From positions 309,064-373,063 of the forward strand of contig JAJIRX010000880.1 in NCBI GenBank assembly GCA_023853785.1: a stretch of 64,000 nt of DNA, in the 5' to 3' direction. The notes under the pieces are model-generated. The model was not told the origin of the DNA, ran no database searches, and was given only the letters and a program-made list of their open reading frames with translations. This DNA comes from Psilocybe azurescens (lineage: Eukaryota > Basidiomycota > Agaricomycetes > Agaricales > Agrocybaceae). The position numbers were made by a program, and so were the translations under genes. Below, one piece after another: positions 45,363 through 55,716 of this stretch (positions are counted from its first letter, which is position 1; each line of letters starts with the position of its first letter).

Positions 45363-46208
45363 AATTTGTATACCGGTGCGCTGAAAGCAGTCCGGTCGCT
45401 AAGTACAAATGCCCGACCAGGTAACTACTAACAAACTGTTTGCTGAAACTACTAAGAGTCTGTTGGAAACACTGAAGCCTACGATAAATGACCATGCTGA
45501 ACACATAACAGGGAAGATATTGTGGGGATATAACGCCAACCTCAATGCAGAGTAAGAAAGAAAAGCCTATCTACAAAGAACAACCTCACGGGATATAGAC
45601 TAGGAGTGACCCTAGCCTTAGGAAGCTTGGGGTGAAGCGGAAGCAACCAGCAAGAGATAACTAACAAGGGCGGGGGCACCCAAGTCCAGCAGCTGAGACT
45701 AGCAGTACCAGCTCTCCCTGGTTCCCACATACTTGACGCCATTTGTAATGTGGTCCAGATCCTGGGTGGGAGCAGTGAGTCGAACACTGATGCACTGTGG
45801 CAAACAGGCCCTGCCGAAACAACCTACTACCCAGCAAATCCAAACAACCACAAGCCAAGCAGATAATTGGCCCATGCCAATCAAGACTGCTGAACAAGGA
45901 CTCCCCACAATGCCCAACGTCAGTTGTCAACCAATGCCCGCAAGGGGGAGTTGAGCAGAAGGCAAACACTTTCGGGTTCATCTCCAAAAATGAGTGAAGG
46001 TAGCACAACGTGGTTGGCTGCCTAAGCTTCGCAGGCCTTGGGAGGACGATAAGTCCTTTTACAGGTTAGGATGTGCGTGTGGGTTTCCCAAGGACACCCA
46101 CACGGGCACAATGTATGACCATCATTAAGATTAAATCGGAATAATAAGACCTGATGGGCGCATGATTCAGGATACACCAGCACATGTGTGCATAGAGCTG
46201 TGGGGAGC

Positions 46209-49200
46209 TTATGTTCGCAAAATGAACCCAGGGGTTGTCTTTACCCCCAGGCTGAGCAACTGCCCTGTCGACAGTTTTGAGGTGGAGGAAGTTCCGACCT
46301 CAATATTCGGGGTCCTGGAACATGACATTCCAAGAAGCCGCTGAGAGGGCAGCCTGCATGTGCAGGCTGTCAAATGATGTAGCTGGGCAAGGGCCCAGTG
46401 CAACTTTGAGTTCAGTAGTGTACTCATGTGCTTTGTAATGCAAGTCCCACTGCAATCGCGAGGGGACATACACAAAGGTGATTGACTGGCCATCCTTTCG
46501 GGTGAACCAGGTCTGAAGAGCCTCGCAGACAGCCACAGAGTGGCCCTGTCCGAGTGGATGGAAGGATCAACAGCTCGATGGGCAGAGGCCATCGAGTCTG
46601 TGAATATGAAAATGTCCGTGCAATCATCACGCGAAGTCACATTGACGATTGCAGAACAAATGGCATATAGTTCCACATTGGGCACAGTGACTTTGCCTGC
46701 GACATGCCAAGCGCGCCAACGCTCTGCCCCGCTGCTGAACAGGATGGAGGCCACAATGGCTTGATACTGTCCTGAGAGGGGCAGACTTGCGTCTGTCCCT
46801 GCGTAATAAGTCCCAATATTCTCTGAGATCTTGTCCCAGAGCTTATCAAGGTGTTTGGTGCACTGCTTCAATTCCTTGTCAGCGTTGCCGAGAAATCTTG
46901 CAGTCATCGAAGTGGACCTGGTCCACAAAGCGGTCCATGAGTCGAACACCCGGTCGTGAGAGTGGGTTCATCAGGAGTAAAGTCTCCGTCAGAGCAAGAA
47001 CGTTAGTGTCGGACTCAAAGAGAGTTCCACTAGTGCAGAAGATTTCCAGTTCAGACATGGTCTGAATCAAAAGAGAGGGATGCAGCGCGATAGTGCCGCA
47101 GTTGAAGCTGAGAGAGGAAGGCTCTCACAGGATGAGTCGGGGTCAGGGTGGCAAACCGATAATCGGCGCGCTCAGATAGACGACGAAGAAGAAGATTGAT
47201 GGGGGAGGCCCACTAGAGCCTCCACTCCACCAGTCAGGGATGTACGGAATACACCAGTAATACACAATGCAGCAGAATGCTGCATCACAGAAAGATGATG
47301 GAGGCACCTTTGCAGTGGGCAGCTGCAAAGTACCAAAGATGAAAGCCATACATGACTATAGGAAGTACGCAGGCGCCGATAGAGGATGTGCTTCTGGACG
47401 GGGCGCAGACCACGAGTGGAGCTACCAAGTATCTTCATTGCCTTAACAGTTGACAGAGCCTTGGTGGAGTAATACCGGACATGCTCGGTAAAGGTGAGCT
47501 TGCAATCAAGTAGAAACCCAAGTACCGCCAATACAGCTTGGGTTTGAGAGGGGTTGCACCAGTATATGGAACATAGCCCAGATCAACAGAGGGATTGTCT
47601 TTGGAATGCGACCGGTTGAAGTGGAATACTTCACACTTGTCGTGTCCAGTGCGAGTCCAAATTTCTTGAACAGTTCAAATATGACACCATAAGCCCGTTT
47701 AAGGGCTTCACAGTTGTCGGAGAGGGACTTTTATTGCACCACAAGAGTGCCATCGTCAACGTATGAGAGCAGAAGCACCCACGAGTGAGTGGATCCAGTT
47801 CAAACAGCCTCATGATGAGGGTGAGATAGAGAGCAGAGAGGACAGAGGACAGGGGCGGAGCCCTGTCCCACTCCTACATCTGCCTGGCAAAGGTCTGAGA
47901 TGAAGTCGCCTCACGCATACTGCATAGAGCGACCGACCAAGTATGGGAGAAGAATTTAACAACATTGTCGCTAAACTCTAGCTTCCGGGAGAATGGCCAT
48001 GAGGACCTCATGGTTGAGTGATGGGAAGAACTGAGAAGCGACATCAAAGGCAATGACGCTAGTCTTGAGTCCCTTGGCCCACCCCGCATGCACCATGTGC
48101 ATCAGGATAAGGCCGGCATCCTCGGTGGATTGTTGACGGATCCCTCCAATCTGATTTGGGTGGAAGATGTCTGAGGCAACGCCGTCAAACTGAATGCGAT
48201 TGGAAAGCATTTTCTCAATCAATTTACCAACGGTATTCAGGAGCACAATGGGCCTGAATGCCTTTGGAGCAGAGTAGGAGGGCTTGTTTGGTTTCGGAAT
48301 GATAACCGACATGGATTCCTTGAATTGCTTAGGCCAGTGCCCAACCCAAAGGCAGGCATTGGTGAGCGAGAGTAAGATGGTGAAGACGTGGGTGGGCCCA
48401 CACATCAACATCTTGAGATGAGACCACTTGATGTGGTCCGGCCCTGGGGCCAACACATTGGAGCAAGAGGCAAGAGCCTCCCGCATCTCAAGTGCAGAAA
48501 AGGGGACCCATCCCTGAACGGGCATGTCGGGGATAGAATCGAGTATGTCGATGTTGAACGGATGGTCTGACGCCGAGTTATAGGTGTTGTGGAGAGCATC
48601 CCACAACTGAGGAAGAGCATGGCAAGACTGCCCCTGATATTGAATAGCCTTGCACAGTGGTAACTTGCGCTGTTGGACCCATGACATGAGGTCCCAGGTG
48701 CGTTTGTTGGTAATGGAAATTTCTGTGATCCTAGAATCAAAGAAAACCCGTTTGGCGTTTTTAACCGCCTTTCGATAAAGCTTCCAGTCCTCCGGGAGAC
48801 CATGTTCCCAGTAAGCCTGAAGTGCGACTGAGCACTCGTCCGTCCACCACAGTTTTGAGCGCCTACGTAATAGTGACCTCTCTGGAGCAGGTTTCCCATG
48901 CTGCAGAGAACGAATCAGCAATAGCTTGCGCCACTCGCGTCAATCTGGTCGGGTGTGTTGAGAGGAGGCGTGTTTGTCCACTTTCATGGCAAACTCTCCT
49001 TTGATGACTCTGACAAAGCAGATTTGCTTCTCTCTGTCAGCTTTGAGAGCTCTGTGGGACATGGCCCCAGAATCAGCAGAGATCAATAGAGATGTAGCGA
49101 GCGGGATATGATCCGACTTCGCCCATAGTGTTGTGCACTCGGGTGACCTGCGCTGTCAGGGTCTGGTCCGGTTGCACGAATACCAAGTCGATCACTGTGG

Positions 49201-49805
49201 AGCGAAAGCCTTGGATGTGAGGGTAAAAGGTTGGCCCCAGGTTCACAAAGGGAGCCCGTTGCAAGCCTAATTCCGCTGCAGTGTTGAGGAGTTGAGTGGC
49301 AACTCCTGGATGGCCACGATGGCCTCCATCCCATTCCTGGGAGTGGATGTTAAAGTCACCCCCATATAGATGAAAGGTGGTAGTGAGGCCGCCTCCTCCA
49401 CAAGGAGGAGAGCAGCCGTATGGGTCTCGTCTGAGTAGATGTTCATCAAATTATAGCTCTGTCCGTTTGCGAACTGGCTGAGGATTACCACGTTCGCGAT
49501 GATCAATAAGATCGCAGCACATTGAAGGATGAAACTCTTTTAAGCGGTTAGACACATAGGCCATAACCCTTGGACGAGTGTTGGGTTCAGGATTGCGCAC
49601 CATAAGCAACCAGGCTGGATGCAGTGGGGCGCTGATAACATCATCGCCAGACTTACGAGAAGTAGATGGTGCGGTACGTACAAACCTCCATGGAGGTTCT
49701 TGGATAAAAACAATATCGTATGCTAATACAAAATGTTTGAGTATAGTTTCTATGCTTAGGCTGGACTTTGCGCAATTGAAACTCAAAATTCTAACTGGAA
49801 GGTCT
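46209..49805 (-). pseudogene. LINE-B ORF2: endonuclease, reverse transcriptase, RNase H
   Basis: Downwards from the E2 edge: an exonuclease/endonuclease/phosphatase start ILSFNCAKSSLSIETIL with FIQEPPW (catalytic Glu region), then NIYSDETHTAA, GLQRAPFVNLGPTFYPH and VIDLVFVQPDQ (to 49073). Next KLWWTDECSVALQAY, an RT fingers region with PKPNKPSYSAPKAFRPIVLL, a palm motif AFDVASQFFPSLNHE (about 48060-48010), YVDDGTLVVQ-stop near 47755-47725, and a thumb. RNase H lies at about 46800-46400 (FTDSMASAHRAVDPS, SRLQWDLHYKAHEY). Many indels and stops: the endonuclease needs three frames, the palm carries an extra Ser before Q-F-F, and a stop follows YVDD. Inactive. Confidence 0.82.
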
Positions 49806-49827
49806 GTGTACTTTACAGTGCCCCCAT

Positions 49828-50180
49828 TTTCCATTGGACTCCAACGGACTTTCACCGGACCCAGCCAATTCCAATGGACAGTCCATTGGACGTCCAATGG
49901 ATTCCGTTGGACGTCCAATGGATTCCGTTGGACTTGACAAAATTCGGTACCAGTCCAGTCAGAGTCCGGCCAAATTCGGTCAAAGTCCGGTCAAGTCACT
50001 TCAAGACAGAAAACAGGTGGACTGGCCGGACTGTCCAGTCCGTTGGACTTCCGTTGGACTTCCAGTAGACTTCCACCGGACTCTCAGCACTTAATTAGAC
50101 CAGATCCAAGAGTGCTCTGTCCAGTGGAGTCCAGTGGATGTCCAGTGGATGTCCAGTGGATGTCCAGTGGACTGTCACTG
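49828..50180. repeat. E2 left palindrome array
   Basis: Dense 9-mers of the form TCC-R-N-Y-GGA, each read the same on both strands or nearly so: TCCATTGGA, TCCAACGGA, TCCAATGGA, TCCGTTGGA, and at the inner edge TCCAGTGGA repeated four to five times. The central three bases vary within the array. Confidence 0.8.
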
Positions 50181-50366
50181 GTTTAATTGCAGACTTGGGA
50201 GGGGAGTTAGGGACAGTAGCAGTGTTCTTGGAAGCTTTGGGAGCCATATTAAGGAAGCTAGGTCACTAGGATAATACTTCAATCTTATCTTTAATTCATG
50301 TAACAATGTAATATAATATATTGAAAACTATATACTACATTATTATCTGACTTTGTGAATTTCACT

Positions 50367-50600
50367 CAGTACTTTACTGTCCCCCACCCATTCCAAATGG
50401 AATCCAGACCAATTCCAATTTGATTGCATTTAATGGTTTCAAGTGGAATGGCTGGGAATCATGGAATGAGCCCATTCCAACTGGAATCCAAGTTCATTCC
50501 AGCTTATTTCATTCAATAAGACTTTGTGAATTTCACTAAGTCCAACTTTAAATTCACATGGAATGGAATCCAATTGGATTCCAACTGGAATACTTTAATC
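50367..50600. mobile_element. E3: one end of a related element inside E2
   Basis: Begins CAGTACTTTACTGTCCCCCAC, the same terminal pattern as E1, E2 and E4, followed by palindromes of the TTCC-N4-GGAA type (TTCCAAATGGAA, TTCCAACTGGAA, TCCAATTGGA). ATTTCACT stands before it (50359-50366) and again at 50529-50536, but a matching second terminus was not found, so its extent is uncertain. Confidence 0.5.
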
Positions 50601-50719
50601 TTAGCTTAAATTTATGTGACAATGTAATATAATATATTAAAAACTATATACTACATGATTATATACAGGTAAAAAAAAAAGAAAAACATAATAAAAAAGA
50701 AACAAAAAAATAGAAAGAA

Positions 50720-51900
50720 CAGAAAAAGGGGTGGAGGGTACATTGGTGGTGTCGTCATCCGTGTTATCAACGTCATGGTCGGCTGTACCTGTCGTTGTAT
50801 GCGTCGGTGTCACCGTCGGGTGTTGTCGTCGACCGTACCCACTGTGGTACGCGTCGGTGTCGTCCGTACGTGTCGTGGTACGCGTCGCTGCCGTTGTCGC
50901 GTGTCGTGGTCATCTCCCTGTTGTCCTCGCTGTCGCCGTGGTGGTACGTGTCATCGCGGTCCGTACCCGTTGTGGTACGTGGTCGGTGTCGTCCGCCGTT
51001 GCCTCTCCTGGCACCCGTCGGTCCCTTCGTTGCGGGTCGTTGTGGTCCGTACCTGTCGCGGTACGTGTCGGTGTCGTTGTTGTGTTGGTGTCGTTGTCAC
51101 CGTGGTGGTATCCGTCGGTGCCGTCGTCGCAGGTTGTCCTCGTCCTCGCCCTGGCCGTCCTCGCCGTCAGCGGTCAGCGGCCCTTGTTCTCGCCGTCCTC
51201 GTCCTCGCCCTCGCCCCTGGCCGTCCTCGCTGTCGCCGTCAGCGGTCCTTGTCCTTGTCCTCGCCATCCTCGTTCTCGCGGTCCTTGTCCTCACAGTTGC
51301 GGTCGCCGTCCTCGTTCTCGCGGTCCTTGTCCTCGCGAGTTGCGGTCGCGGCCCTCGTTCTCGCCGTCCTCGTCCTCACAGTTGCGGTCGCGGCCCTCGT
51401 TCTCCGCCCTCGTCCTCGCCTCGCCTCGCCCTGGCCGTCCTCGCCGTCGCCCCTCGCGGCCCTCGTTCTCGCCGGTCCTTGTCCTAGCCCTCGCTGTCGC
51501 CCTCGCTGTTGCCCTTGCCCTCGCTGTCGCCCTTGCCCTCGCTGTCGCCCTTGCCCTTGCCCTTGCCCTTGCTCTCGCCCCTTGCTCTCGCCCTTGCTCT
51601 CGCCCTTGCCCTCACCCTTGCCCTCACCCTTGCCGCCGTCTCGCTCTCGCCGGCCGTCCCTCGCCCACGTCCTAGTCCACGCCGGTGTCTTGGTCCTCGT
51701 CGTCGCGATCCTGGTCCTAGCCGTCGTCTTCAGCGGTCCTCGTCGTGGTCCTCGTCCGCGTCCTCGTTGTCGCTGTCACAGTCGTCCTCGTCGGTGTGGC
51801 TGTTGCGGTTGTTCTCGTCCTCTGTCACGTCGGGTTGGCTTTCGCCTGGCTCTGACCGACGAGGGCGGTGGTAGTGGTGGAAGGAAAAAGGGTGGGCGTC
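50720..51900. repeat. GC-rich degenerate minisatellite in E2
   Basis: About 1.2 kb of GTCGTC/CTCGCC/CTTGCC-type degenerate repeats, sharply GC-rich between AT-rich flanks. Units such as TCGCCCTTGCCC recur. All plus-strand frames are open for hundreds of codons because the repeat lacks stop triplets, giving low-complexity Ala/Leu/Val/Arg proteins that I do not accept as genes. The minus strand would encode Asp/Glu/Gly-rich sequence, which might derive from an acidic transposase tail like that of E4; this is conjecture. Confidence 0.7.
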
Positions 51901-52184
51901 GGAATCAACAACAGACCGACGTGGCATCAACATGTCACACGCACATTGTTGTTACATTTGAGTCATGTGACTTCGAATGTGTCACATCGGACCGCTCACC
52001 CTGCGGACTGAACAAAATACAGAATTCTGTTGATAAGGACCATATACACTCAGAAAAATATATCAGTCTATTGACTCTACACTCTCTACTGTGTTCTATG
52101 TGTGATAACTCTTTAATTGATCTAAGTTCTATTTTTCTATTAATATTTTATTTTTATTAATACTAATATGAACAACCCTCTGCT

Positions 52185-52470
52185 TGCTGTCCGTTGGACT
52201 TCCATTGGACTTCCATTGGACTTCTGTTGGTCATGTCCGGTGGGATTCCGATGGACTTCCGTTGGTCCTGTCTGGTCATTTCCATTGGACTTTGACTGCT
52301 GGTTTGGCATTATTCCAGTGGACAGTCCGCCCGGACAGTCCGTTGGACTTGTAGTCCATCGGACATTCACCGGAATCTCACCGGAATCTCACCGGAAAAT
52401 TTCAGCTGTCCTAGACCAGAAAAATTGTCATTCTGAATATAGAAAGTCCGACGGAGTCCGACCGGAGTCC
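52185..52470. repeat. E2 right palindrome array
   Basis: TCCGTTGGA, TCCATTGGA (repeated), TCCGATGGA and TCCATCGGA, changing to TCACCGGAA triplets and TCCGACCGGAG near the terminus. Confidence 0.8.
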
Positions 52471-52542
52471 GACCAAAAAATGGGGGGCCGTGTAAAGACC
52501 TCGAAGGTCCTGGATGGTTTGACTCATCCTAATGACTGCTGG

Positions 52543-53560
52543 TTAGGGATTGACAGTGCGCTGAAAGAATCTGCTCGTACCTGACGATATTTCTCGACAT
52601 GCCAAAGCTGATCGAACCTGTGATTCCAGAACACGCAAGCACGCTTCATGGGCACCATGATTCTTTCCACAATTTGGGCAGTGAGGGAGGTGAGGCAGGG
52701 CTCCCCAGCAGGCGTCGGTGCCTGTGGGGGTCCGCTTTGGATTGCCTTTGCAGCAGCCTGCAACGGCAAGGTGCTCTTCCAACTTGTGAGGACCAGAGCA
52801 GCGCGGGCATTTGGCGGCGACCGCATGACAGCGGCCAACAGGATGACCCCACTTCCAACACCGAGTGCAGAGGGGGATGCCAGAGCTCTTCAAACTAGAA
52901 TGTATCCAGATGGGGCGGCCCCTGAACATGAACTGTTTGTCAACAAGCTGGTGAGCGCATGCACCGGAGGCGGTGTCCCAGATATCAAAGAAAGCAGTGG
53001 TGGTGGTGCTTGCCTTGGAAGTGCGAACTACGTGGGGGTTCCCGCATAGAATGTGTGATGAAGTCCAAATGGGAGAGGTTTTGAGTGCCGAAGCAACCTC
53101 TTCCCGTTCAGTGAGATGATCCAGGTCATAGTGAGTACCTTGGAACTGAGGAACATCGACAATTCGTAAGAACGATTTGGACGTGGGCATGCCAACCCAC
53201 GGCGTGAACTTGTAGTGGGTCTTAAAATGAGCAGTGACCGCACCACAGAGAATCTCTGTGTCGCACTCGCTGGGAACTTTGTCAGTGGGTACAGAGTATC
53301 CATCATAAGCGACTTCAACACCAAGGACCTTCACTCAAAGGCCCTTGGCGGAGGAGGACGTCTGCAGACAAGTCCTTGAACAGAGTGGTGAGATTTACGT
53401 CTTTCGCATGATCTCCCATGTCGATGAGCATCTGGCGCCTGGAGGGGCCATGTGCAGTGTAGTCCGGGATCCTCCTACTCTTGCGGGAGGGGGATGGGAC
53501 AGAGGGCAGCCAGCGTAGCTGGCTGCTAGATTTGCACCTTCTTGTGAGCGGCCTCAGCAT
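52543..53560 (-). pseudogene. LINE-B ORF1 (gag-like, three zinc knuckles)
   Basis: The N-terminal part (53560-53315) and the main part (53334-52543) are in different frames, joined by a shift near 53330. The main part has 263 codons: an RRM-like region (VAYDGYSVPTDKV, MPTSKSFLRIVDVPQF, FDIWDTASG) followed by CTRCWKWGHPVGRC (C-x2-C-x4-H-x4-C), then CPRCSGPHKLEEH and CPNCGKNHGAHEAC. ORF1 proteins of this type coat LINE RNA in cytoplasmic particles. The stop at 52543 lies 40 bases before the E2 insertion point. Confidence 0.82.
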
Positions 53561-53600
53561 AGGAACGCGGGGCAGGACGCACAGGGCAGGTGGAGGAGGG

Positions 53601-53920
53601 TGTTAAAACTGCATTTCATACTTCTATCTATAGATCATGTGATCTGATCTTTATCATGATTACATCAGCATTGTTGATTTTTATCTATTTGATGCTCCAG
53701 ATCTTTATCTTGATTCTTATCATCTATATGATGTCTATCAACTTCCTTTTGGGTTTAGATCTGTACCACATAGTATATAAAGACTTGTAGTTCAGTGCCA
53801 GAAGTCCCCAGTTACTCACTTAGGACTTCAGACGCTTATAGCTTGCTTGTCCCTGTGCCCATAGTTCTATAACTTGGTCACTGAGTGTCTCACGTGTTTC
53901 TGAGCTCGCCTGCTTTAACA
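53601..53920 (+). repeat. Copia-C 5' LTR, 320 bases
   Basis: TGTTAAAACTGC to TGCTTTAACA, with terminal TGTTAAA/TTTAACA inverted. TATATAAA box at 53774-53781. It lacks the 54-base internal duplication of the Copia-A and Copia-B LTRs and so represents the unduplicated form. Confidence 0.9.
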
Positions 53921-53932
53921 GGTTATGGGCCC
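53921..53932 (+). promoter_or_regulatory. Copia-C tRNA primer binding site
   Basis: GGTTATGGGCCC directly after the LTR. Its complement GGGCCCATAACC matches the initiator tRNA-Met anticodon arm (GGGCTCATAACC) at 11 of 12 bases from general knowledge of that tRNA, suggesting priming from an internal cut of the tRNA. Confidence 0.6.
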
Positions 53933-54319
53933 TGTGCTCTAAAGTGCTCCAATTCAGTGTTTTGCAAACCAAGTTCCTTTTTGCTTAGTTTCACAAATCG
54001 GTCACTATAGTTCTTTTTTCTTTTATACCTCTGCCAGGCCTGGCCATACATTGCTGCTGCTAGTAGAGAAGGACAAGTACACATTACGTGACTTGCCAAC
54101 TCAGTTTAACTGTACGAACGTGGAGGTTCCTGAGTTATATACATTTTCATTAACACTTTTAAACTAGGCTAGTTAACACTTCACACTTAAACTTGCGTTC
54201 GCATCACACTCTGAGCTCCGGACATTGTCAAACTCGTTCACATACATCCTCGCACATCTATACACCTCTTGCCACTCATACAACTCCATCTGACATTACC
54301 TCACTCCACATTTCACAAT

Positions 54320-55716
54320 ATGCCAAATGATCTCCAAATCCCTCATTTGAATGCTACCAATTATAACACTTGGTCTGGTCTCATGACTGCCTATCTCCAA
54401 TCTAAAGGGAAATGGCGCATAGTCAGTGGTGCTAAGACACAGCTTTCGCTCTCTGGCATCCCGACTGCTGGGGAGCTCACTGTGCTCAAATTGTACCATG
54501 AGAACTGTCATACAGCATGTGGGATGATCTACTTGCATTTGGACAATGATCAGAAGATCCATGTGGAGGCTGTCAAGAATGATCCCATTCAAATGTGGGA
54601 TGCACTCAAGGCTGTTCATCAGCAAAAGCACCCTGGAAACAGATTCAATGAATATGATGATCTGTTCTCTATCCGAAAGGAAGGTGAAAACCTTCAAACT
54701 CTGATCAATAGAGTAGAACAAGCTGTTTTGCTCATTCAGCAACTTAGGCCTAAGGACTTTGACTTGGCCAAGTTAGATGAAGAGCTTGCATCTCTCACAT
54801 TGATTAGGGCTCTCCCAGACGAGTACAGTGCATTTGCATCATCACTCCTCCTTTTGGACAAGGTGGACAAGGCTACTATTCATCAGGCCTTTGTCACTGA
54901 GGACATACAATGTCGTCACCGCACTTCTGATATGCCTGCAGTTGCTACTGCATTCCAAACCACTCCTGCATCTTCTGCTTCAAAGCAAAAGTGTGCATTT
55001 TGCGATATAAGCAATCATGTCATGGACAAGTGCCACAAGTTCATAAATGCACAGAAGGAGGCTAAAGAGCATGTTAAGAATGCTCGCAAAGGCAACAGGG
55101 CAAATAAGGCTCAAGAGGCTACCAGTGAGGATAAAGAGTCCAAAGACATGGAATTTGCTGGAAATGCAAGTGCTCTTAATACCAATGTTCCCTCTTTTTC
55201 CACACACTCCACTGACTATGATTGGATTGCAGACACAGAGGCAACTTCTCATATGACCCCTCATCACAATTGGGGTCAAAATTATGCCCTTCTACGCATA
55301 CCAATCAAGCCCAGACTGCTTTCGCGCACCGGTATACAAATTGATGATTTAAAATAAAAAAAATAAAAAAATAAAAAAGCATACCAATCAAGTTAGCAGA
55401 TGAAAGAGTTATTTATTCTGCTGGAGTGGGCACTGTGTTCTTTGAACCAATTGTAAATGGAAAGAAGGCTCAAAGCGTCGAATTAACAAGAGTATTACAT
55501 GTACCAGATCTCCGTAACAATCTGTTGTCCATTCTGTATTTAACAAAGCACAAGGGCTTCAACATCACAATTGATGCCCAACATATGAATTTCTATCGCA
55601 AGACAGCTCACCTGTTCTCTGCTGATATTAAGACATCCATCTGTGCTTTGTTGAATGGTACTACAGTCCCAATATTGGAGTCTGCATTTGTTTCAGCCAA
55701 TTCCACTCTACCTCTT
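54320..55716 (+). pseudogene. Copia-C gag-protease, interrupted twice by LINEs
   Basis: Probable start MPNDLQIPHLNATNYNTW at 54320 (the frame is open from 54269). The gag is open and undamaged through NRVEQAVLLIQQLRPKDFD, ASLTLIRALPDEYSAF and the CCHC knuckle CAFCDISNHVMDKC (about 55000). The protease motif reads DWIADTEATSHMTP: the catalytic D-T-G has become D-T-E, which should abolish protease activity (Copia-A still has DTG). A 69-base LINE piece follows (55310-55378); the frame then continues IPIKLADERVIYSAGVGTVF to FVSANSTLP and is cut at 55716 by LINE-C. Integrase and RT are not present downstream in the window. Confidence 0.88.
55310..55378 (+). mobile_element. 69-base LINE 3' fragment
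   Basis: Only the last about 30 bases of the LINE (ACTGCTTTCGCGCACCGG..) and an A-rich tail (AAAATAAAAAAAATAAA-type), inserted in Copia-C. Perfect 14-base duplication GCATACCAATCAAG at 55296-55309 and 55379-55392. Confidence 0.93.

Larger units (their letters stand above)
49806..52502. mobile_element. E2: DNA element with palindrome arrays, inserted in LINE-B
   Basis: 2697 bases. GAAGGTCT (49798-49805) and GAAGGTCC (52503-52510) form an 8-base duplication with one mismatch. Ends GTGTACTTTACAGTGCCCCC and, on the other strand, GAGGTCTTTACACGGCCCCC. Arms rich in TCC-N3-GGA palindromes (49828-50180 and 52185-52470). The interior has a relative's end (E3, from 50367), two copies of an AT-rich segment (50273-50350 and 50589-50665), and a GC-rich minisatellite (50720-51900). 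No transposase seen. Confidence 0.8.
45363..53600 (-). mobile_element. LINE copy B, nearly full length, split by element E2
   Basis: Runs on the minus strand from ORF1 (53560-52543) through endonuclease, reverse transcriptase, RNase H and 3' region to 45363. Without E2 (2.7 kb) it is about 5.5 kb, the most complete LINE copy here. The 3' end stops at AATTTGTATACCGG without the usual A-rich tail, and no target duplication is visible, so its ends were probably changed by rearrangement. Confidence 0.85.

Noticed and set aside
49834..50094. ORFs with repeated M-D-S and G-R-P peptides in the E2 arm
   Set aside because: Translations of the TCC-N3-GGA palindrome array, not genes.
50731..52160. Three overlapping long plus-strand ORFs (314, 461 and 230 codons)
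   Set aside because: They lie in a GC-rich degenerate repeat without stop triplets; all frames are open at once and the proteins are low-complexity. No domain, no splice or promoter context.
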